A stretch of 15,768 bases of DNA, taken from NCBI GenBank assembly GCA_013054445.1, contig JAAMPI010001340.1, forward strand, positions 1-15,768. The letters run 5' to 3'. The notes under the pieces were generated by a model that ran no database searches, was not told where the DNA came from, and was given only the letters and a program-made list of their open reading frames with translations. The translations under genes and the position numbers were made by a program. Shown piece by piece: positions 1-9,457 of this stretch. Source of the stretch: Cudoniella acicularis (lineage: Eukaryota > Ascomycota > Leotiomycetes > Helotiales > Helotiaceae). Position 1 is the first letter of the stretch; each line of letters begins with the position of its first letter.

Positions 1-67
1 GAGGGAGTTCAAATAGACATTGATTTGACTAAAGTGTCACAGACCTGGTTTGACGCGTCCCCCTTGT

Positions 68-409
68 CACGTGTCATAGTCCGTGCCGCAGCCTTCTGTC
101 GCATATGGCGCCACACTGTCTGAGTCTCCTTAGTCGTAGGACTGTGCGGTAAACTAGGTCTGTAACAGCTGCCTAGGAACACGCCTTTTATCCTCCTTCG
201 TCTAGGTCACGTGCATTCAATCACGTGACTCAGAACACGACTCCCCACTACAATAACTTGATTTTTAAAATAAAGACGGTGAAATAGCTCACTAGGCATA
301 TCACGAATGGCATATTACGTGCAAGGCCTGAGGCTTGGTTACGACTAAATAGGAGTAACACAGAGAACTCGGGTCCTAAGTCACCGAGATCACGTGATAA
401 TGCCACGTG
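68..409. promoter_or_regulatory. Five CACGTG E-boxes inside the LTR
   Basis: CACGTG occurs at 68-73, 208-213, 222-227, 391-396 and 404-409. Four are preceded by T (TCACGTG), and those at 222 and 391 are the full TCACGTGA palindrome. Five copies in 350 bp is far above chance. CACGTG is the known binding core of fungal bHLH factors (Cbf1/Pho4/SREBP type). That such a factor drives the LTR is inference. Confidence 0.5.
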
Positions 410-452
410 ATGGACCGCAGGACCGCGAGTGCGATCCAGGAGAAGGAGGTTC

Positions 453-460
453 TATATAAG
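453..460 (+). promoter_or_regulatory. TATA box of the LTR
   Basis: TATATAAG lies about 45 bp after the last CACGTG box and upstream of a non-coding leader, as expected for the U3/R border of an LTR promoter. Transcription from here would run rightward into the snx4 promoter. Confidence 0.5.
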
Positions 461-964
461 CAAACAGGTTTCCTTAGATAGAAGCTTCGTGCTCAAATTA
501 CTTTAGCAATCTTACTTCATACTTTGGATTACCTTTACTTGTAACAAGATCGCTTCTTAGTGATCACCCAAGATAAAGCTCTTCTACTCTTCAACACTTA
601 CCAACCCGACTGATCCCTAATTCAGCAAGGCGCTGAACAAGGACTCGTTACAAGGCAGCTTCTCAGAAATCTAAGTTTGTGCTATGGGTCAGCTTGTCCT
701 GCACTTGACCCTTGTTAGCATCAGGTGACACGGCCACTAGCAACACACCTTGAGCGATGACGATCGACCGCGCTGCGCCAGCAAGCTCCAGCCTTCAATT
801 CAACAGCACTTGTTGTTTGCTGCATGAAGCCTTTGACACCATGATGCAACAAACGAACTAATAATTTCCAACCTCTGCCGTCAAACTTCCAAAAATCCAT
901 CACCCTTACATCTAGAGCGCACCCACCCGAATCAATCCGACTGCCCCGCGCAACCGGGTTCGAA

Positions 965-2418
965 ATGGAGCACGATGATTTCGCCAACGTCTCCTGGCAG
1001 AGCGACCCTGCCGGCGGGGGAGCCCCAATACCAGCTGCAAGCCCAGGCGCTGATCATGAAGGAACTGCTCCAGGAAATACAAACGGAAGAAGACATGCTG
1101 GCGGGCAGCCTGGACAGAACGCGGATCCGCTGGATCTAGCTGGAGTTGGAGATGGAATCTTGGAGTGCACTGTCACATCCCCTCTCAAGGAGAACGATGG
1201 TAGCAAGGATGCCTATGTATCGTACCTCGTCACCACAAATGTTTGTCGCCTTGAAAGATGATTACCTTTTACTAACAATTATAGACTACCTTCCCCTCAT
1301 TCCAGAAACCAACAACTTCAGTTCGGAGGCGGTTTACCGATTTTGTCTTCTTATACAAGACCTTATGCAAAGAATATCCCGCATCAGCAGTACCGCCACT
1401 TCCAGATAAACACAAGATGGAATATGTACGGGGCGATCGGTTTGGGCCAGACTTTACTTCACGGCGTGCCAACTCTTTACACCGTTTTCTCTCCCGATTA
1501 GCATTACACCCTACCCTACGGAGGAGCGCTCTCCTCATTATATTTCTCGAAAGTACGGACTGGAATGCTACAATGAAGACTCGCCCGCAACGGGGTTCAT
1601 CTGCTTCTGAGCAAGGCGCAGCAGGCGTTTTCGATAATTTCACCGACACCTTCATTAACGCTTTCACTAAAGTCCACAAACCAGACAAACGGTTTATTGA
1701 GGTCAGGGAGAAATCAGACAAACTCGATGAAGACCTAGGCCATGTGGAGAAAATAGTTGCCCGGGTAGCTCGACGGGAAGGAGACTTGGAGACAGATTAT
1801 AAAGATTTGGCTGAGCAATTTCAAAGGCTCATCACCCTAGAACCAGGTGTTGAACCGTCTGTCCGTGCTTTTGCGGCGAGTGTAGAAGATACGTCAGCAG
1901 GGATGAAGTCGTTAAAGGAGCATACCGACCAAGATTACCTGGGTAGCTTGCGGGATATGCAAGCGTACAGTACGGCGCTCAAGAACCTATTGAAGGCACG
2001 TGAACAGAAACAACTCGATTTCGAACAGCTCACCGAATATCTCACAAAATCCACATCAGACCGAGATATCTTAGCCTCCCCTGGAGGATCCCTGACAGGC
2101 ACCGCAGGATTTATTCGCAGCAAGATTGAAGATGTACGGGGCGTGGACCATGAACAATCACGTCGCGAGCGGCTACGGAAGCTTGAAATCAGGATAGAAG
2201 ACCTGACCAGAGAAGTCGAAGAAGCGAAGAAGACCACAGAAGCTTTCGATGAGGAAGTTGTCAGAGAAGTGGCAGAATTTGAGCGGATCAAGCGGCTAGA
2301 GTTTAAAACGCAATTTGGTTCGTTGGCTGATGCGCATGTTGAATTCTACGAGAAGACAATTGGGATTTGGGAGCAGTACATCAAAGAGATGGAGAATCTC
2401 GGTGCTCCCATTGCGTAG
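965..2418 (+). CDS. snx4: Sorting nexin-4 (Snx4/Atg24-type PX-BAR protein)
   Basis: Two exons, 965-1240 and 1285-2418, encode 469 residues. The 44-bp intron (1241-1284) starts GTTTGT, has a perfect TACTAAC branch site and ends TATAG. Removing it joins ...LVTTN to TTFPSFQKP... in frame. The product is a PX-BAR sorting nexin that binds PI3P on endosomes, retrieves cargo such as SNAREs to the Golgi and supports selective autophagy. The PX domain spans about residues 55-175. Visible in it are the phosphoinositide-binding RRRFTDF motif (residues 106-112), the PPLPDK loop (129-134) and RGDRFGPDF. A charged helical BAR region fills residues 190-465 (for example REVEEAKKTTEAFDEEV). Length is normal for the family. 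The ATG at 965 gives the acidic MEHDDF start seen in relatives. An LTR ends 234 bp upstream. Confidence 0.93.
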
Positions 2419-2883
2419 GACGTTTTGCTGGGGTAGATACGCTTGTATGTTGGGATTGGGAATGGCGGTGCAGTCGGGGTTGCCAAGGCGTTCAGATGGA
2501 TAGACATAATCAACCATATTACTGATGTTTTTGCATCCCACTTCATACTTTCCGCTGGCCCAGGGGAGAAAACATAACTTCCAGCCCGAGGCAAGCATGG
2601 ACTCAGGTTTATATTTGTTAATAAGAAACTTACCCACGGGTTCTATTATTTCATCTATCGCACTGCCTGATTCCAAATGAATAAATGATATTAATAGCCT
2701 TTAATTCGATTGAATAATGGAATCTTGTGCACAATAGACTCATCGAGTTCTATAATTTGATATCCTGCTTACATAGCAGCAAGGCTGAGACTGGCCAGAA
2801 CCTTCGGGATTTCAATCAACCGCCAGTCTTGGCGGGGTATTGCAGGAACGCGACACTCGAAAATCCTCCCTATGAACCCTTAG
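2419..2883. other. Intergenic: snx4 3' region and trr1 upstream region
   Basis: No coding signal is credible here. Opposite-strand reading frames that overlap the snx4 3' end show no family features. The stretch holds the snx4 3' UTR and the upstream region of the thioredoxin reductase gene. An in-frame TAG at 2881 marks the left limit of the open N-terminal extension of that gene. Confidence 0.6.
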
Positions 2884-3186
2884 AAATCAACACCATTTAA
2901 ATTTCACGAACCTTCTCCTCCAGGACACAACATATACCCGGTTCAGCTCCTTCGTACTCTTCCGCAACATACAAATACTCAGCCCAGTCTCCACAACTAT
3001 CAGCAATTACATCGAATTGAGAACGCAGCCAAACTGTTTTCCTCCGCCCTCAAAAGAACTTTACGCTCCGGAGTTTCTGGCATAGGCATCGCTGCCGCTG
3101 CTAGCTTACAACAGAAGCCTTCGATTAAGCAGAATAACAGTATCAGCGGCGCAACGAGCCTCCTGGGAAGGAGCACTGAAAGAAGG
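2884..3186 (+). other. AUG-less in-frame 5' extension of trr1, candidate mitochondrial presequence
   Basis: The thioredoxin reductase frame is open for 101 codons upstream of its ATG, back to TAG at 2881, with no ATG in that frame. The only CTG, GTG, ACG or TTG codon in the first ninety is CTG at 3034-3036, in context AAACTGT with A at -3. Initiation there adds 51 residues beginning (M)FSSALKRTLRSG and ending STERR before MHSKVV. That stretch has eight Lys/Arg, many Ser/Ala and one acidic residue, the composition of a mitochondrial targeting sequence. Dual targeting by leaky non-AUG initiation is inference. A short 5' exon supplying an AUG was looked for and none was obvious. Confidence 0.55.
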
Positions 3187-4399
3187 ATGCACAGCAAGGT
3201 GGTCATTATCGGCTCTGGCCCCGCGGCGCATACCGCGGCAGTCTATCTTGCCAGAGCAGAATTGAAGCGTAAGTCGTCTATCGATGTTGAGGCTCTTGGA
3301 ATAATGCTGACAGTTTTCTCTAGCTGTGCTGTACGAAGGTTTCCTTGCAAATGGCATCGCGGCTGGTGGACAGTTGACAACAACTACCGATGTAGAGAAC
3401 TACCCCGGTTTCCCAGATGGAATTGGTGGAGCTGAGTTGATGGTACATTCCCTGTTCAGAATTATTTAATCCCCTTCACTAACTGTTGCAATCTTTTAGG
3501 ATGCTATGCGCAAACAATCCGAACGCTTCGGGACCGAAATCATTACAGAAACAGTTGCCAAGGTTGACCTGTCAAAGCGCCCTTTCAAATACTGGAACGA
3601 GTACGCAGAGGATAAGGACCCGAACACGGCAGATGCAATTATCATCGCGACTGGTGCTTCAGCCAGGCGATTAGGTCTGACAGGAGAAGAGACATACTGG
3701 CAAAATGGCATCTCAGCATGCGCAGTCTGTGACGGTGCTGTGCCGATTTTCAGAAATAAGCCACTGATAGTCATCGGTGGAGGAGACTCTGCGGCTGAGG
3801 AAGCTATGTTCTTGACGAAGTATGGGTCGCATGTTACGGTACTGGTCCGAAGAGACGTGCTCAGAGCTTCGAAGACAATGGCAAAGCGATTGCTGGCGAA
3901 CAAGAAGGTCACAGTCAAATTTAACACTGTGGGAACCGAGATCAAGGGCAATGACAAGGGATTAATGAGCCATATGGTGATCAAGAACGTCAAGACCGGC
4001 GAGGAAGAGACCATGGAGGCAAATGGACTTTTCTACGCTGTTGGACACGACCCTGCGACTGCTTTGGTCAAGGGACAAATCGACACTGATGAAGAGGGTT
4101 ATATTGTCACAAAGCCAGGGACAAGTTACACGAATATTGAAGGTGTGTTTGCTGCCGGTGATGTTCAGGATAAGAGATATAGACAGGCTATTACGTCTGC
4201 AGGTAAGTCCTTTTTACCCCCAAATTCATAAATTTGAGCTAACATTTCCAAAGGCTCTGGATGCATAGCAGCTCTTGAAGCCGAAAAGTTCTTGGCTGAG
4301 CTTGAGGATGGCGAAAATGAGTTGGACAAGGAAGAGGAAAATGCAGAGAAAGGATCTAACGTTGTTGTTCCTGAATACAGATCTAACCCTCTTCTGTAA
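3187..4399 (+). CDS. trr1: Thioredoxin reductase (low-Mr, NADPH-dependent)
   Basis: Exons 3187-3268, 3324-3442, 3500-4202 and 4254-4399 encode 349 residues. Introns are 55, 57 and 51 bp: the first and third start GTAAGT, the second GTACAT; they end CTAG, TTAG and AAAG. Spliced junctions restore the family sequence ELKPVLYEGF, GGAELMDAM and [17 protein letters not shown]. The enzyme is a homodimeric FAD protein that passes electrons from NADPH to thioredoxin. Motifs: FAD-binding GSGPAAHT near residue 10, [17 protein letters not shown], the redox-active CAVC (Cys141/Cys144), NADPH-binding GGGDSA, the VRRD...RAS basic patch, the second FAD motif GVFAAGDV, and the C-terminal SNPLL. Length is normal. 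[11 protein letters not shown] is the family's usual cytosolic start, so ATG 3187 is chosen. The frame stays open upstream, and a CUG-started mitochondrial form is possible. Confidence 0.95.
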
Positions 4400-4775
4400 A
4401 TATACCCATTGCGCTCTGCTTGGCAAGTTTCAAGGGATATGATAGAGATAAAGGGATACGATAGACTTGTTTGACAGCTTTAGCAGCTAGAAATAGATCG
4501 ATGTATTCCTCAAGCCCAGCGTTCATCATCCAAGCCCCGTAAGCTGCTCTTTTCCACACCTACAAAGTTGCATCGCAAGTTTGCGTTAAATAAATCCGAA
4601 CCAGTTTATTAAATGCCTTTCTCGGAAAAAAAAGCGGCCCCATCTCGCTTTATCCTTTATCCTTTATTTCTTCGGGTATTATTCACCAACAAGCTTTCCT
4701 GATTGGAAGTCTTTTTCAAGGCTGAACATCACCTGATAACGACACCTCCATTCCACCCTCTAAGTCAATTTCAAA
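4400..4775. other. Intergenic, promoter of the ATP-grasp gene
   Basis: No gene is seen. The stretch contains an A-run at 4627-4634 and a duplicated pyrimidine-rich TTTATCC unit near 4650-4665, then a CT-rich leader before the ATG at 4776. This is typical of a fungal core promoter and 5' UTR. Confidence 0.5.
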
Positions 4776-6173
4776 ATGCACAACTTAACATTCCCTTCCT
4801 CTCTCCTTCTTTCGAATTCCGTCGCAAAGATGAAGGTTCTCCTCACAGATGGCTCAGGTCTCACCTCCCGCCAAATCGCAACCATCCTATCCCGCAAACA
4901 CCACGAAGTCCACGTCCTCTGTCCTCCTGGTCTCACTCTCACGAAACTTACTCACTACGTCACCAAAATACATTCGGTCCCCCCTTTTGGCGAGGATCCA
5001 TATGCCTGGTTGAATGCTGCACTCACTGTTCTTCGCGATGAGAAATTAGACGTCTTGCTATGTACCCAGGAACAAGTAGCCATTATCTCCGCCCAAAAAA
5101 GCCAAATCGAGAACTTGGGCGTGCGAATTGCCGTCCCTTCATTTGAGTCCCTAGAAATGGTAATGGACAAAATCGCAGCGTACGGAACGCTCTCAGTCGC
5201 CGGCCTCCCACAACCCGAGAGAATAGTTTTCAGCATACCTTCCGACCCAGCAGAATTCCAGCTTCTTCCCCAAGACAAGTTGACCTTTCCGGCATTTCTT
5301 AAAACGCCAATTGGCACCGCAGGCACCGGTGTCCGGCGTATACACAGCGTCGAAGAAGTCCAAGCCATGCTCGCCAGTCCCCCTTTCTGCACCATGATCA
5401 AGGAAAGGCAGCTCGAATCCAGCGCGGCAAAATTCGTCCTCCAGCAAGAAATCCCCGGCTCCCTCATCATGATCAGCGGCGTCTTCTCGCACGGCACTTT
5501 GCTTGCGTGGCACGCGTGCGTTCGCGTCTACGAAGGCATGAACGGTGGCGCAAGCAAGAAAGTCTCTCCCCCCCTCCCCATCATCGGCACGCACCTCACT
5601 CAACTAGGAAAAGAACTAAACTGGCATGGAGCTCTCAGTCTCGATGCCATATTAGAAGGAGACGGAAATCCGTTTTACATTGATATTAATCCTCGAATTG
5701 TGGAGCCGATGAATGCGCTTCTTTCGGGTGTAGATCTCGTACAAGCACTTCTCAATATCTCTCTTCACCCTGCTCCATTCCCGCCATCGGAGACGCCGCT
5801 GCTACCGAAACATGGGATTGAAGGCGTGGAGACGCATCAGGCCTTGTTGGCGTTCTTGAAAGCATCGCAGAGGGGAAGATTTTGGTTGTGTGTTGAGGTC
5901 TTTAAAGTCTTGATGCGGTTTGATATGTATGCGGGTAGCACAGAGGAACTTACGCCGGTAACGTGGGGGGATCCGTTTAATGTTGTGGTGATGGTAGGGT
6001 TGATGGTGCTTTTGTTCGTTGGGGGGTCCTGGATGGGGAGTAAGCTGGCGGGAGGCGCGGTGAAAGGGTATGCGTTGAGTGAGGAGGGGTGGAGGATGAT
6101 TTTAGATAGGTGGGAAGAGGGACGTGGGGAGATTGAGAAGGGGGAGAAGGCAGAAAGGTCTAAAGGGAACTAA
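4776..6173 (+). CDS. ATP-grasp domain protein with a C-terminal membrane segment
   Basis: A single 465-codon exon. It resembles fungal ATP-grasp enzymes (carbamoyl-phosphate-synthase/D-Ala ligase fold), which use ATP to join a carboxylate to a nucleophile. The substrate is unknown. A pre-ATP-grasp Rossmann region (MKVLLTDGSGL, residues 19-29) is followed by a metal/ATP region: DKIAAYGTL near 131, the glycine-rich phosphate loop LKTPIGTAGTGVRR near 175-188, and the catalytic end FYIDINPRIVEPMNALLSG near 300-320. A hydrophobic stretch, VVVMVGLMVLLFVGG near 402-416, looks like one membrane anchor, followed by a charged tail rich in E, K and R. The second ATG (4830, Met19) starts the conserved domain directly and may be the true start. 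The first ATG has a good CAAA context. The last 400 bp is much richer in G on the coding strand than the rest. No biosynthetic partner lies beside it. Confidence 0.8.
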   Translation: MHNLTFPSSLLLSNSVAKMKVLLTDGSGLTSRQIATILSRKHHEVHVLCPPGLTLTKLTHYVTKIHSVPPFGEDPYAWLNAALTVLRDEKLDVLLCTQEQVAIISAQKSQIENLGVRIAVPSFESLEMVMDKIAAYGTLSVAGLPQPERIVFSIPSDPAEFQLLPQDKLTFPAFLKTPIGTAGTGVRRIHSVEEVQAMLASPPFCTMIKERQLESSAAKFVLQQEIPGSLIMISGVFSHGTLLAWHACVRVYEGMNGGASKKVSPPLPIIGTHLTQLGKELNWHGALSLDAILEGDGNPFYIDINPRIVEPMNALLSGVDLVQALLNISLHPAPFPPSETPLLPKHGIEGVETHQALLAFLKASQRGRFWLCVEVFKVLMRFDMYAGSTEELTPVTWGDPFNVVVMVGLMVLLFVGGSWMGSKLAGGAVKGYALSEEGWRMILDRWEEGRGEIEKGEKAERSKGN

Positions 6174-6931
6174 GATATGTGTTGTTAGGATTGATGAAAT
6201 TCGAGTTGCTCAGATTCGGGTTGCATAGGGAGTTTGGATTTGAGTGGAAAGGAGTCGAGGTGTCTCTTGCAAATTTACACGATTTCTCAAATTCTTATAT
6301 ATTCATACTCTTGTAGTGTGGATACAGAGGTGAGGTCGGAGATCAGTGCACTACAAGGAATGAAAGCTGAATAGAACACAGCACAAAAGCAAAGTAGAAT
6401 TGTAACAAAATGAGCGTTCGAATACAATTCAACATCAGAGACTTTCTGAATGGGGCTTACCAAAGACTTTTTCCCCGATGTCTCTCAGAATGCTATCTAG
6501 ATATCTTCCGCTCATCCAAGGGTTTTTGGCTTCCTAAGCTTCCTTTGTGGGGTCATACGCTTCCGACTCCAGCTCTCAAAATCCTACCAGGACATGCATT
6601 GCTTGTATGAGCCTGTTTTCGTCTCCGATTTTGCAAGGGACAGGTTTTTCCAGTAGAGTGTGATTATGCTCGCATCACTCGCACACATAATTGATTGCCG
6701 AAGTGTGTTGATGCAATGACCTAGTACACGAGCAAGTTAGTCGTTCGGTACTGAACACATTATTTAATGGTTCGTTGACCGAGCAGATAGTAAAAAAAGA
6801 ATTGCCCAGATGACCCGTTGAGTCGGGTCTTTCTATGCTTTCGTTATAAATGTCTTTGTAAAGATAGAGCTTGAGTTGCCACTGCTGTTCTTCAGTTTTT
6901 GGGTTGGAATAATTGGTGGCAATTCAATAAC
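6174..6931. other. Intergenic, no gene seen
   Basis: A 66-codon frame at 6410-6610 has no recognisable motif, poor composition and no splice context, and is not called. The stretch otherwise holds the 3' region of the ATP-grasp gene and the tail of the decayed UstYa-like gene on the other strand. Confidence 0.5.
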
Positions 6932-7548
6932 TTACAAGGCAGTGTATGTTATGGTACTGTACATACTAGTTGAAACGATAAAGCTTCCGTCAGGCATTTT
7001 CTAAGCCCCTTCCACAGACTCGCCAGCAGCAATCATCTCCTGAAGAGTGGCGTTTAAATATATTGCTTGCAAAAACCTTAGCACCTTGTGAATATTGACG
7101 TATTTGAATGATTCTTACGTGAAAGTAGTGATCTCCAAGCATTTGTATTTTCGGTTGAAGGTTCCCCGCAGTAAATACAGTTGTTTGATTCACGTTGAAC
7201 TTTCGTTTTCGTAAAGCGAACAGCTTCGGATGCTGGGCTATATCTTGTTAGAACAACAGAAGTTCAAGCAGAATTTTTGAACTTACAGAATGAAGAATCG
7301 GCTATAGGTACCGCGTCCTGAGTTCTCAACAAGGAGTAAAGTGCAATAGCTAATGCAATGTGAACCAGCAAAAAGTATGCGTATATCCACGATGTTGAAT
7401 AAGATAGTGCTTTTTCCTTCAGCAAAAAGGGTAAAGTCTTTTTGTGAAGCGTTTCTTCTTCGGCAAAATCCTGCGATGCTTCAGAGCTGGCTCGTGGTAG
7501 CAAAGAAACTTTGCTCTCGCCAACGAAGAATTCCGAGTCGTCTTCCAT
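6932..7548 (-). pseudogene. UstYa-like (DUF3328) oxidase, decayed
   Basis: On the minus strand an ATG at 7548 opens a reading frame with an acidic cytoplasmic start (MEDDSEFFVGESKVSLLPRA) and one transmembrane helix (WIYAYFLLVHIALAIALYSLL). This is the N-terminal plan of UstYa-family proteins, which oxidise or cyclise peptides and other metabolites in fungal clusters. A GTAAGT...TATAG intron (7238-7286, 49 bp) joins ...ADSSFS to QHPKLFALRKRKFNV, then NQTTVFTAG, like the family's stretch before the first histidine motif. Beyond that the frame shifts. In another frame, after an in-frame TAG, KMPDGSFIVSTSMYSTITY can be read. It matches the place of the family's PDG...HxxHC motif, but both histidines and the cysteine are gone. 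Catalytic motifs are lost, so this is a pseudogene. The N-terminal half and its splice sites are surprisingly clean. Confidence 0.6.
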
Positions 7549-8750
7549 GGGGTTTCGAATTTGCAAAATGAAGAAATGAGAAGTAGGACGATTTAGAAAG
7601 ACTTTGGATGGGGGAGGGCAAACCTACCTGGTTTTTTGTTGCTATGATGCACCTAAGAGGCGTAAGTTATGGGAGATGGTTGAAGTGGGTGAATGTCATT
7701 GGGGTTTAAGACGCTAGACAGACCGTTAAACCGAAGAATGGATTGATAATTCCTACCTTCCCCTTTGTCCAAAGCCGAGTGCACGCTTTCCACATGATCT
7801 GTAAGGTTATTATTTGAACGAGTGCTTTCTTGCAGACAGTGCGGTTAAGTCTCCCTTCTGCCGCACAATTTACTGCAGATATTCTAGGCTTGCTAGGCTA
7901 ATATGAGAAGCTATAAGCCAAGCATACTCTGCGGCACTGTCTGATTGTCATGCAAGCTATGTGTCCCCAAAATAACCTTCCTGGATGAAACTTCAGGCGA
8001 CTTTTAAGTACCGTTGCAGAACAAGATCATAACTAACCGGTTATCTGTTGGATGCAGGTACTCAGAAATCAATATTGGTCAGTACAATCACCTTCCTAGA
8101 TGAACCTAGAACCAACCTTGAAATTGGATTTTTCGGGCATTGAATTGTTAGGAAATGCCATCCCAAACACCCATTACAATTGCCAACAATTGACTGGGTT
8201 TGCCTAAATTGTGTTGGTGTTGCCCTTTGGCGAATTAAATACCCACAGGTCCACAAGAGGTTCTTCATGAAATCCCAGGAGAAACCAACAGCTGCACCCC
8301 TCAGCTGAATGACCTTCTACTAGGCCTTGTTACAAGATAAAGCCGATCCGCTCAAAGAGTGGCGCAGTAGGGAGAAGTTCAATATGCGGTAGGAAAGAGA
8401 TACCTACAAGCCTCACACACTCCTAGTGCAACCACCCTAGCTGAAATGCCCATCAGGGACATCGATTCGACAATATACGGACTTCGCTTGTGTAGCTGCT
8501 TGGGTTATTTTCTACGCCGTCCAAGCTCTCCAGATGCTGCTAGTAGGCACTTTATACTCGTAACGTTCTGCAAACTGTCGCACATAACCCCTGATTTATT
8601 AAATTATCCCATGAAGCTTAGGAATATGAGCGTATGGAAGTAAAACTCCTGCGGTAACCAGTAAATAGCGGAAAACTCAAGTCTTGATCTATTTGGAGAC
8701 TGACAAGTGTTTGCAGCTAGTGCGCAGTCTTGTCTCACACTCTCTCTACG
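7549..8750. other. Long intergenic stretch, no gene seen
   Basis: Frames at 8062-8268 (-) and 8446-8643 (+) lack motifs and are regarded as chance. No RNA gene, terminal repeat or array was recognised. The stretch separates the decayed UstYa-like gene from the secreted-peptide stub, and the two genes are divergent. Confidence 0.45.
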
Positions 8751-8761
8751 CTTCCATGCAA

Positions 8762-8769
8762 TATAAATA
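8762..8769 (+). promoter_or_regulatory. TATA box before the signal-peptide stub
   Basis: TATAAATA lies about 150 bp upstream of the ATG at 8915. It is followed by a C/T-rich leader with ACACTTC and CTTTCTCAGCC stretches, a layout common for strongly expressed fungal genes for small secreted proteins. Confidence 0.4.
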
Positions 8770-8914
8770 TCCTCCCAACCCGAACACTTCAGTTTGTCTT
8801 TCTCAGCCTTCCTACCAAGCCATAATATCGACCTTCACTATCATTTCGTCATCTTCCTTAAACGCTGTTAAGCACAGCCCACGAACGAACAAACTTACAC
8901 TTCTTTTCGACACT

Positions 8915-9022
8915 ATGCATTTCACGAAGATTATTCTCGCCATTTTAGCATGTGTTGCCCAACTGGCGGTTGCGGCTCCCGCATATATTTCAGCTCGAAC
9001 TATTAAATTGTGCCTTAGCTAA
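8915..9022 (+). CDS. Signal-peptide stub, possible remnant of a small secreted protein
   Basis: The ATG at 8915 begins MHFTKIILAILACVAQLAVA followed by APAYISAR. This is a well-formed signal peptide: a basic residue, a hydrophobic core and an AxA cleavage site. The frame stops at 9022 after only 35 residues. A splice from GTGCCT at 9009 to the AG before 9043 would be only about 34 bp, and its product is not recognisable. Another frame just downstream reads APCECIVARDELACGF, with the cysteine-rich look of a small secreted protein, but it also ends in a stop. Either the gene is broken or the splicing cannot be solved by eye. Its place among UstYa, transporter and oxygenase remnants allows, without proving, a former peptide-precursor role. 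Confidence 0.4.
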   Translation: MHFTKIILAILACVAQLAVAAPAYISARTIKLCLS

Positions 9023-9457
9023 TATTTTATTTGATACACCAGAATCAGTGGCACCCTGCGAGTGTATTGTCGCCCGCGACGAGCTTGCATGTGGCTTTTA
9101 AAGACTTTGGAAAAGAAACAGTTCGTGCAGAATTCAACATTCTCGGCATTTTCGGCGGCAAAGGATACTGTTTTGGGTTTGGCAGTGGATATATGTTTTG
9201 AGGGGGTCTTCTTGGGAAGGCAGATGTTCTGGAGGCGATATAGTGACCAAAATTAAATGCAGAATTCAACAGTACTGAACCGACGTTTTTGATTCAAATC
9301 AAAGGGGAATGATCTAATTTTTTGAAAACTGTAGCAATAAAAGATTGGTTGTATTGTATGCACAAATGTATTTGTGAAGGTTCCGCCAACAGCAAACGTC
9401 GCCCGGCATTTGCACCTATTGCTCGAGAACAAAAGCCGGCCCTTTTTTCAGCTGCAC
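9023..9457. other. Sequence after the secreted-protein stub, no clear gene
   Basis: Several overlapping short frames exist on both strands; none continues the signal peptide cleanly. The decayed transporter on the minus strand may reach into the right part, but no motif could be read there. Confidence 0.4.

Larger units (their letters stand above)
35..731. mobile_element. Probable LTR (solo or 3' LTR) of a retrotransposon
   Basis: The stretch is bounded by an inverted terminal repeat: TGTCAC at 35-40 and GTGACA at 725-730, or 7 bp (GTGTCAC/GTGACAC) if bases 34 and 731 are counted. It follows the TG...CA rule of LTRs, is about 696 bp long and has no usable ORF. Inside is a promoter-like arrangement: clustered CACGTG boxes and TATATAAG at 453-460, followed by a non-coding leader. 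No target-site duplication is visible (TAAAG before, CGGCC after). This fits a 3' LTR whose body lies left of the window, or a solo LTR whose flanks have diverged. No tRNA primer-binding site follows the right end. Strand is assigned only by the TATA box, which reads on plus. The call rests on structure, not on homology. Confidence 0.6.

Noticed and set aside
2296..2676. 126-codon minus-strand frame over the snx4 3' end
   Set aside because: It overlaps the conserved BAR coding region, lacks family motifs and has the composition of a shadow frame.
4955..5603. Long minus-strand frames inside the ATP-grasp gene
   Set aside because: They are antisense to a clearly conserved coding region and show no recognisable family.
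8684..8914. 77-codon N-terminal extension of the secreted-protein stub
   Set aside because: It begins with TTG, covers the TATA box and leader, and would bury the signal peptide.
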